NCBI RefSeq assembly: GCF_003515065.1
Contig: NZ_QXGH01000028.1
Coordinates: forward strand, 59,502-123,501
Length of the DNA: 64,000 nucleotides
DNA from: Nocardioides immobilis
Lineage (GTDB): Bacteria; Actinomycetota; Actinomycetes; Propionibacteriales; Nocardioidaceae
Reading direction: 5' to 3'
Positions within the stretch are counted from its first letter, which is position 1, and every line of letters starts with the position of its first letter. The notes under the pieces are model-generated. The model was not told the origin of the DNA. It saw only the letters and a list, made by a program, of their open reading frames with translations, and did not search any database. Positions 58,317 to 64,000 of this stretch are shown one piece after another. The position numbers and the translations under genes are program-made.

Positions 58317-59759
58317 ATGCCGCTCTCGATCCGACACAACCCAAATCCCGACCCGCCGCCAGCGGGAGAGGAGCTGCTCCTGACCGGGGCGTCGGTCGTG
58401 ACGATGGACCCTCAGGTCGGCGACTTCGTCCGCGGCGACGTCCTCGTGCGCGGTTCGAAGATTGCGGCCGTGGGTGCCAACCTGTCGTCCTCCGCCGGAA
58501 CCGGCTGTTCCGTCATAGACGCCGAGGGCTTCATCCTCACGCCTGGATTTCACGACACCCACCGACACTGCTGGCAAGGGGTGTTCCGACGCCTCATCCC
58601 CAACGTGGACGACAACGAGGCGTACGTCCGCGTCGCACACGGATCGCTGGCGAAGGCATACACGCCCCACGACATCTACCTCGGGAACTATCTCTCTGCC
58701 CTGGGATGCCTCGACGCGGGTATCACCACCGTCACCGACTTCAGCCACAACTCCCGTACGCCCGCCCACGCCGACGCGGCAGTCGAGGCCCTCATCGACA
58801 GCGGCATCCGCGCCATCCACGTCAACTCTGCCCCCGTGAAAGGCAAATGGGACCGACAGTGGCCAGCCGACCTACCGCGTCTCCAGGCGAAGTTCTTCTC
58901 CGACAGCGACTCCCTGGTGTCGCTCCGCATGGGCCTCCTCGGAGTCGAGGAGATCGGCGGCCGGAACGTACTGCTGTCCGAGGACCGAGTACGGACGGCT
59001 CGATCCCTCGGCATCGGCGTCGCCGTCGACGCCGTCCTCGGACAGTCGTCGTCGGATCTGGTGCTGGAGGGCGCCAGGGCCGGGTTCATCGGACCAGACG
59101 TCCTACTCATCCACTGCACAGATCTCGCGGACGAGGCGTGGCGCGCCATCGCCGACACCGGCGCGGGCGTCGCGCTGGCGCCCACCTCTGATGCCCAGAT
59201 CGGGATTGCTGCCGCTATCCCGCCGGTGCAGACGGCACTCGACTTCGGCATCCGACCGTCGCTCAGCGTCGATGTCGAGATCGCGCTCGCAACGGACATG
59301 TTCTCGCAGATGCGGATGGTCCTCACGACCCAACGCATGTTGTCGTTCAACCAGCGCTATCGGGCCGCAGGCGGCCTGGTCGGCGACTTCGACGAGTCGA
59401 TGCTCGAGGGCCTCCCCTCCGGTATCTCAGTCCGGGACGTACTTGAGTTCGCCACCATCGCAGGCGCGAAGGCAAACCGTCTCGATGACAGGTCTGGGAG
59501 CCTGACGCCCGGCAAGGAGGCAGACATCATCGCCATCGACGCCAGTACCGTCGCCAACCTTCCCCTCAACAACGTCGTCGGAACGGTCGTCCAGGGAGCT
59601 AGCCCGTCAGACGTCGAGATGGTGCTTGTCGGCGGTCGCATCCGCAAGTGGCACGGACAACTTGTCGACGTCGACCTCAGCACCCTGCGCCAGCAGGTGA
59701 ACCGGTCCCGCGACCGGCTCATGGCAGCGGCAGGCCTACGGCTGGACGTGTTCTCCTGA
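58317..59759 (+). CDS. TRZ/ATZ-family amidohydrolase (paralogue 2)
   Basis: Metal-dependent hydrolase of 480 residues, cytosine deaminase/atrazine chlorohydrolase superfamily. Metal motif GFHDTHRHCWQ is near 78-88; LLIHCTDLADEAW near 264 and ALAPTSDAQIGIAAA near 284 follow. It shares the same distinctive segments as the protein at 39552 (HRHCWQ, GCLDAGITTV, QWPADLPRLQ, SDAQIGI, DVEIALATDMFSQMR), so both arose by duplication. It is divergent from BKACE with palindromic sites between them. AAGGGAA precedes the ATG. It probably opens or deaminates the substrate at the pathway start. Confidence 0.86.
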   Translation: MPLSIRHNPNPDPPPAGEELLLTGASVVTMDPQVGDFVRGDVLVRGSKIAAVGANLSSSAGTGCSVIDAEGFILTPGFHDTHRHCWQGVFRRLIPNVDDNEAYVRVAHGSLAKAYTPHDIYLGNYLSALGCLDAGITTVTDFSHNSRTPAHADAAVEALIDSGIRAIHVNSAPVKGKWDRQWPADLPRLQAKFFSDSDSLVSLRMGLLGVEEIGGRNVLLSEDRVRTARSLGIGVAVDAVLGQSSSDLVLEGARAGFIGPDVLLIHCTDLADEAWRAIADTGAGVALAPTSDAQIGIAAAIPPVQTALDFGIRPSLSVDVEIALATDMFSQMRMVLTTQRMLSFNQRYRAAGGLVGDFDESMLEGLPSGISVRDVLEFATIAGAKANRLDDRSGSLTPGKEADIIAIDASTVANLPLNNVVGTVVQGASPSDVEMVLVGGRIRKWHGQLVDVDLSTLRQQVNRSRDRLMAAAGLRLDVFS

Positions 59760-60241
59760 CCGCACCCCGCAGTCTCCGACGTGGAGCCAGCGGGTCACCC
59801 GAGCGAGCCGGACCGACCCTCGATCGTCACCTCTCGGGGCATCCCTCTGAGACGCCAGGCCGGTGTCTCGACCATCACCCAGTGCCCGGCCCGGTTCGGC
59901 ACATCCGATACGAGTGCGAGGTTCCCTAAGGACGCAAGAAGCGATTCCTCTTGGCACGAAGGTGCTGCTCAGTTCGCCGGCGATGGTGTGCGGCGGCCGC
60001 CTGGCGCTGGTGCGAGGGCAGGGCCCGCGCTTGCCCGCGCATTCGACTTCGGGATATGGGCTAGTCCGTTACACATGCCCGCGCTGATGGCCCACGAGGA
60101 GATGCTGTCCTCACGGTTGCGTCAGTGGCGAATCGGTCGTGTCCAGCCCCGCATGATTGCTCGCGACGCTTCCCACTCCTGACTAGTTCGGGTCGGCACC
60201 GTTCCCGACCAAATGAGTCTGCGGACCGGCGGAGCGCCTCG
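59760..60241. other. Gene-free stretch between convergent genes
   Basis: No convincing gene, RNA or repeat. A short plus-strand frame near 60035-60110 has protein-like sequence (FGIWASPLHMPALMAHEEML) but no start or family. It may be decayed coding DNA between the amidohydrolase and the GntR regulator. Confidence 0.35.
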
Positions 60242-61099
60242 TCAATCCACGCCCTGTTGTACGCGCAAGTCCACGAACACGTCGTCCAAGGCGAGTCGGA
60301 TCTCGAAGTCGGAAAGCAGCAAGTTCGAGATGTCGTCGTCGGACGTGAACCAACTGCGCTGATGGTCGAGGTACCGACGCATCGCGAAGGTCAGGCCTTC
60401 GACGTCCCTCCGCTGGAGCTCTTCCAAGAGACGTGCGCGGTCGGCTTTGAAGGCACCGGTCCGCTCCCTCCAGATCCGATCGCTGACATGACGATCGGCG
60501 AGAAGTTGAAACTGCATCAGGAGTTTTATGAGGAAGCTCTCGACCGCGAACACCACCGGGCTATGAGCGGCAGCAGACAGGCTCAACTGGAACTCGGTGA
60601 TGGCCTCCGCGAGTTGCGGCGTGACGTCGGTGTCGCAATGAGCCATGGCGCGAGCAAGCGACTCGACATCGTCATCGGTTGCGCGCTGCGCGGCGATACC
60701 GACGGAGTAGAGGCCGAGGACCTCTCGCATCTCCAAGACCTCAAGAACCCCGACTCGCTCCATCTGGAACATCGGGGTGAGCATGGCTCCGATTCGACTA
60801 CTGAAGCCGCCGGCGACGTAGACCCCGCTCCCATGCCTGACCTCGACCCAATTCATGGCTTCCAGGGCGCGAAGAGACTCGCGGACGGTTGGTTGACTGA
60901 CCCCGAACCGCGCGGCCAGCTCCCTTTCGTTCGGCAGGCGAGCCCCTCGCGGGAACTGGCCTGAGACAATGTCGTTCCGCAGGTGGGCGATGACCGCATC
61001 GGAGGCCTTCAGCCGGGCCTCCTGCCGCACCCTGGGACTTCTCGACGCAGACGCCGGTCGGCGACCTCGCTTCGGGTCACCGTTCCCTTCGCTGCTCAC
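60242..61099 (-). CDS. FadR-subfamily GntR regulator 1
   Basis: Regulator of about 285 residues. The winged-helix GntR domain is about 33-100 (HLRNDIVSGQFPRGARLPNE; RELAARFGVSQPTVRESLRA; LEAMNWVEVRHGSGVYV). The all-helical FCD effector domain follows (EVLEMREVLGLYSVGIAAQRA; AEAITEFQLSLSAAAHSP). FCD proteins bind carboxylic acids, often with a metal. It starts at GTG 61099 without a clear ribosome binding site; a later start within the basic N-terminus is possible. With its paralogue at 62402 it is the best candidate to bind the ACCAAGT-S-ACTTGGT sites of this island. Confidence 0.86.
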   Translation of the reverse strand: MSSEGNGDPKRGRRPASASRSPRVRQEARLKASDAVIAHLRNDIVSGQFPRGARLPNERELAARFGVSQPTVRESLRALEAMNWVEVRHGSGVYVAGGFSSRIGAMLTPMFQMERVGVLEVLEMREVLGLYSVGIAAQRATDDDVESLARAMAHCDTDVTPQLAEAITEFQLSLSAAAHSPVVFAVESFLIKLLMQFQLLADRHVSDRIWRERTGAFKADRARLLEELQRRDVEGLTFAMRRYLDHQRSWFTSDDDISNLLLSDFEIRLALDDVFVDLRVQQGVD

Positions 61100-61340
61100 A
61101 GACGTATCCGAGCGCGCTCGGCTGCGACCAATGCGCTGCTCCGCACGACGAACAGCCCTACGCCAGGCGTCAGCCCGTCGCTCAGTGCGGGCGGGAAGAT
61201 AGATCCCGAGTCCACGTCATCCCACGTCCGCCCGTCACACACGCATCGGTGATGCCTTCGCACTGCGCCAAAGGCGGGCGAGACGAAGTCGAGGGTCGCC
61301 GTCCCCAGGCCCTTAATCACACGGTCAGCTCCAAATGGTC

Positions 61341-61355
61341 ATCTGGTCACCTAGT
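61341..61355. promoter_or_regulatory. Weak GntR-type site before lipA
   Basis: ATCTGGT-C-ACCTAGT shares the GGT-C-ACC core and 7-1-7 spacing with the sites at 50376, 58210 and 58285 but has only a partly symmetrical pair of arms. It lies 76-90 nt before the lipA start and on the upstream side of GntR regulator 1. Confidence 0.35.
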
Positions 61356-61430
61356 CTCTTGTGATAGAGTGGCAGCAGCACATCGGCATGTCAACGCTCA
61401 AGCCGGATCGGCAGTGAAGAGGTGACGTGA

Positions 61431-62369
61431 GTGGCAATTGCAGCGGACGGTCGGAGACTTCTCCGGCTCGAGGTGCGGAACTCAGCCACCGACTCCCCTC
61501 CGAAACCGCCCTGGTTGCGCACCCGCGTCCATTGGGGACCGAAAGCAGACGAGTTGGCGTCGATCACCTCCGAACGAAACCTGGTGACCGTCTGCAAGGA
61601 AGCCGGCTGCCCGAACATCTACGAATGCTGGGAAGACCGTGAAGCCACCTTCCTGATCGGCGGAGACCGCTGCACGCGTCGATGCGACTTCTGCCAGATC
61701 GACACCGGAAAGCCGGAAAAATTGGACCTCGGCGAACCTGCCCAGGTCGCCGACGCAGTCTGCGAGATGGGTCTCAAGTACGCAACGGTCACCGGCGTCG
61801 CAAGAGACGACCTCCCCGACGGCGGAGCCTGGCTCTATGCCGAGACCGTTCGACAAATCCATCGGCGCGCCCAGATCCCGGTCGAGCTTCTCATTCCGGA
61901 CTTCAGCGGCCGAGAGACACAACTCGACGAAGTGTTCGCCTCGGAACCGGAAGTCCTCGCCCACAACATCGAAACCGTCCCTCGTATCTTCCGGCGAGTC
62001 CGGCCAGGGTTCTCCTACGAACGTTCACTCGAAGTTCTCCAGCGCTCACGGACCCAGGGACTGGTCACCAAGTCGAACCTGATCCTCGGCATGGGCGAGA
62101 CCGAGGACGAGATCGCAGTTGCGCTGCGTGACCTCCGCTCCGCCGGCACCGAGCTCGTCACGATCACCCAATACCTACGCCCCAGTCCGCGGCACCACCC
62201 CGTCGACCGTTGGGTCACCCCCGACGAGTTTCTCCAATGGCAGACCTTCGCCTCGGATATGGGGTTCGCTGGGGTGATGAGCGGGCCTCTGGTGCGTTCG
62301 TCTTACCGCGCCGGGACTCTCTACCGCGCTGCCATTCAGGAGCGGGCCGGCCGCGCCGGCCCTTCCTGA
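61431..62369 (+). CDS. lipA: Lipoyl synthase
   Basis: Radical SAM enzyme of 312 residues that inserts two sulfurs into octanoyl groups on lipoyl domains. Auxiliary cluster: CKEAGCPNIYECWE near 58-71 (C-x4-C-x5-C). Radical SAM cluster: CTRRCDFCQID near 83-93 (C-x3-C-x2-C). The C-terminal RSSY motif (LVRSSYRAG) is present near 289. GTG 61431 has GAGGTG at a normal distance. The family's housekeeping gene usually sits beside lipB; here it lies in a catabolic island next to genes for a free lipoyl protein and two E1 enzymes, suggesting a dedicated copy (inference). Confidence 0.93.
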   Translation: MAIAADGRRLLRLEVRNSATDSPPKPPWLRTRVHWGPKADELASITSERNLVTVCKEAGCPNIYECWEDREATFLIGGDRCTRRCDFCQIDTGKPEKLDLGEPAQVADAVCEMGLKYATVTGVARDDLPDGGAWLYAETVRQIHRRAQIPVELLIPDFSGRETQLDEVFASEPEVLAHNIETVPRIFRRVRPGFSYERSLEVLQRSRTQGLVTKSNLILGMGETEDEIAVALRDLRSAGTELVTITQYLRPSPRHHPVDRWVTPDEFLQWQTFASDMGFAGVMSGPLVRSSYRAGTLYRAAIQERAGRAGPS

Positions 62370-62401
62370 GGGCAACCGGGCTCTGCGCCCGTCGCGGCCG
62401 C

Positions 62402-63184
62402 CTAGACGTTCGAGTCGAGGACGTCTGCGAGACGGAGTTTGCTGAGTGCCGGGTCTGCCGAGAATCGGCGCCGCTGGTGGTCCAGGTACTCGACCATCGC
62501 CGAGACTGTCCGTTCTCCGTCTTTCGCCTCCAGGGCGGCCAAGAGCTCCGCCCGATCAGCCCGGAATTCTTCGGCCCACTTGAGCCAGAACTTCCGGGGC
62601 CTCGACGAGAAAGCGAGGATCTGGAATTTGATCGAGGTTTCGATCAGGAAGCGCTCGATCGCCAACGCGAGTGGATTGCTCGCTGCCTCCGCGATTGCCG
62701 TCTGGAAAGCGATCCCGGCCGCTGCCACCTCTGACCAGGACCCGGCCGAGGACACGTCGGACAGTTTCTGTTCCAAGTCCCGCACATGTGCGAGCTGTGC
62801 CTTGGTGATCTGCTTTGCGCACTCGGCCGCCGACTGGCGAGCGATCGTTTCTCGGAGAGCGGTCACTTCGGCGATTCCGACGCGTTCTGCACGCACGAGT
62901 TCATGGAGCGACGTGTCGATGATGGTGAAGACGTCACCCGTGACGAACGCTCCCCGGCCGTGCTGCACCTCGACCAACCCGATGGCTTCGAGGACTCGAA
63001 GACACTCCCGGATCGTCGGCTGACTGACGCCGAACTCCTCAGCGAGTTCGCGTTCCGTCGGGAGCCGGTCACCTCGGGCTAGCTGCCCCGAGAGGATGTC
63101 GCCCTTGATGGCGTGGATGACGGCGTCGGTCGCACGGCGTGGGGTTACGACTCTGCGTCTCCGATTGTCAGTGGACGCGTTCAT
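62402..63184 (-). CDS. FadR-subfamily GntR regulator 2
   Basis: Regulator of 260 residues, paralogous to the one at 60242: winged helix about 18-85 (AIKGDILSGQLARGDRLPTE; RELAEEFGVSQPTIRECLRV; IGLVEVQHGRGAFVTG) and FCD domain (VTALRETIARQSAAECAKQI; GIAFQTAIAEAASNPLALA). The common tail VEYLDHQRRRFSADPALSKL matches YLDHQRSWFTSDDDISNL of regulator 1. ATG 63184 is preferred; the frame is open far upstream, but that part belongs to a decayed zinc-finger gene. It converges with lipA. Confidence 0.86.
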   Translation of the reverse strand: MNASTDNRRRRVVTPRRATDAVIHAIKGDILSGQLARGDRLPTERELAEEFGVSQPTIRECLRVLEAIGLVEVQHGRGAFVTGDVFTIIDTSLHELVRAERVGIAEVTALRETIARQSAAECAKQITKAQLAHVRDLEQKLSDVSSAGSWSEVAAAGIAFQTAIAEAASNPLALAIERFLIETSIKFQILAFSSRPRKFWLKWAEEFRADRAELLAALEAKDGERTVSAMVEYLDHQRRRFSADPALSKLRLADVLDSNV

Positions 63185-63399
63185 CCATTTATCCGATCTC
63201 CTCGATATCCGTCGAGGACATCTTAGGTCTCTGCGTCCAGACGTTTGGGGACCAGGTCTCCTAGACACGCAGCGCTCGTCGAGATGAGGTCGCCCTCCAG
63301 CTCCTGGACGGCATAACGCGTGAAGTGCCTCCGATGCCCGTTGCTGATCGGGTTGAGCGCACGATCCCTGAAGGGCAACGTCGGATCCATCTGCAGACG

Positions 63400-63741
63400 C
63401 GCACAGTGAACGGGGTTCCTGATCGACGCCTGCGCACCGCTTCGAGCAGTAGTCACTGCGATGGCGGCTGATGAAGTTCTCGCCGCATGTCGGACAAGCC
63501 CGGCTCGGGATCGCCTTGTCCGCGACTCGGCACGAGTCGGAGCAGTGTGTCCCTCCGCCCTCGGCCAGGCGGGCGCCGGCAATGTCGAAGGTCTTGCCGT
63601 AGGTCTTGCAGACTCGCTGCTCCCAGGCCTCGGCTTCTCGCCGGTGCTCGGTTCTCAGGCAACCGAGCAGAACTGGCGACGCTGAGAGGGGTAGCAGGAG
63701 AACATCTCTCCGCAGTGGAGACAGACGACTTGAATTGGCAC
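63400..63741 (-). pseudogene. Frameshifted treble-clef zinc-finger gene
   Basis: Three zinc-finger-like units follow one another on the minus strand: VCLHCGEMFSCYPSQRRQFC, then CKTYGKTFD with THCSDSC (second Cys of the first pair changed to Tyr), then CPTCGENFISRHRSDYCSKRC. The first is followed by a stop (GCC TGA) where the pattern expects Cys-Arg (TGC AGA), so one base was lost near 63657 and the rest continues in another frame. The complete family is not recognised; similar fingers occur in small proteins of mobile elements. Confidence 0.45.
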
Positions 63742-63755
63742 CGGTTCACCGCGCC

Positions 63756-63990
63756 GGCTCGGCCACGATGGCCACGAGGACCTCGTTGCCTAGGTCGGGG
63801 TCCGTGGAGAGGTGCAACCCGAGGTCGGTGATCCGGTCATCCCTCGGATGCCAGGCCCGTCCGGACCGAGTAGTGCCTAGGAGACCGCTGAACAAGACGT
63901 CATCTCGGCTCGGTTGATGGCGTGGGCGGCGGGCGGAACCTGGCGACGGCCGTCGAGCGGCGGGTTTGAGTTGGCACCATTGGGTGCGGC
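63756..63990 (-). pseudogene. 3' end of an unidentified gene entering from the right
   Basis: A minus-strand frame ends at 63756 with a protein-like tail (DVLFSGLLGTTRSGRAWHPR; DPDLGNEVLVAIVAEPAR). Upstream the frame is less convincing and may switch near 63905 (HAINRAEM in another frame). No family is recognised, and the gene, if real, starts beyond the window. Confidence 0.25.
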
Positions 63991-64000
63991 ACCGGATTGT

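Noticed and set aside
62402..63660. One continuous minus-strand frame suggesting a zinc-finger-GntR fusion
   Set aside because: The stretch between the last zinc finger and the GntR start is low-complexity and unlike either family. A normal GntR start exists at 63184, so the openness is probably chance after a frameshift.
1..64000. CRISPR array, rRNA operon or replication origin
   Set aside because: No regularly spaced repeats of CRISPR length, no rRNA sequence and no DnaA-box cluster were seen on reading both strands by eye.

Overview
The window is high-GC DNA from an actinomycete. The evidence is GC-rich codon usage throughout, AfsR/SARP-type regulators, a VirS/MymA pair like the one in mycobacteria, the StyA1/StyA2B type of styrene monooxygenase known from rhodococci, and an IS110 remnant. 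It looks like a soil Rhodococcus- or Nocardioides-like organism, but the genus cannot be fixed from the sequence. Most of the window is accessory catabolic and regulatory DNA. No ribosomal RNA, complete tRNA or CRISPR array is visible.

Region 1 (1-5.5 kb) is a virS-mymA locus: a Baeyer-Villiger-type monooxygenase (cut by the window edge) diverges from a VirS-like AraC regulator, which is followed by an alpha/beta hydrolase and an SDR. A composite operator between virS and mymA is repeated, inverted, before the hydrolase. The region ends in a rearrangement scar where the 3' ends of two broken genes abut.

Region 2 (5.5-24.2 kb) is a catabolic island in two operons flanking an AraC regulator. 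The first holds an Ldh_2 dehydrogenase, FAD oxidoreductase, SDR, aromatic hydroxylase, two cupins, RidA and an FAH-fold hydrolase. The second holds an SDR, StyA1, the fused StyA2B, a three-subunit molybdenum hydroxylase with CoxG- and XdhC-type accessory proteins, and an amidohydrolase. Both promoters carry a 20-bp-spaced direct repeat of the same motif, so they are probably one AraC regulon for an aromatic or N-heteroaromatic compound.

Region 3 (24.2-36.6 kb) is regulatory and possibly specialised metabolism: a cyclase-AAA regulator, an RTX-repeat secreted protein, and a candidate P450-modified RiPP locus. That locus is a 27-residue peptide ending in GYYWA, 16 nt before a cytochrome P450, plus two small HTH regulators. 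A 7-3-7 palindrome occurs at least six times in the promoters of the RTX gene, the peptide-P450 unit and one regulator. An IS110 remnant and a SARP-type regulator with hemerythrin and SRPBCC genes follow.

Region 4 (36.6-43.2 kb) is decayed: a tRNA-Met 3' fragment, several frameshifted genes, an FAD hydroxylase and a TRZ/ATZ-type amidohydrolase.

Region 5 (43.2-63.2 kb) is a second catabolic island: two opposed sets around two seven-gene leftward operons (ribose-type ABC transporter, SDR, cupin, E1 alpha/beta; and BKACE, a second E1 alpha/beta, a free lipoyl domain, a free E2 catalytic domain, FAH hydrolase, GlcD-GlcF-like oxidase), a second amidohydrolase, lipoyl synthase and two FadR-type GntR regulators. 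A related palindrome (ACCAAGT-S-ACTTGGT) lies in most of these promoters. The substrate is unknown. The right end holds a frameshifted zinc-finger gene.
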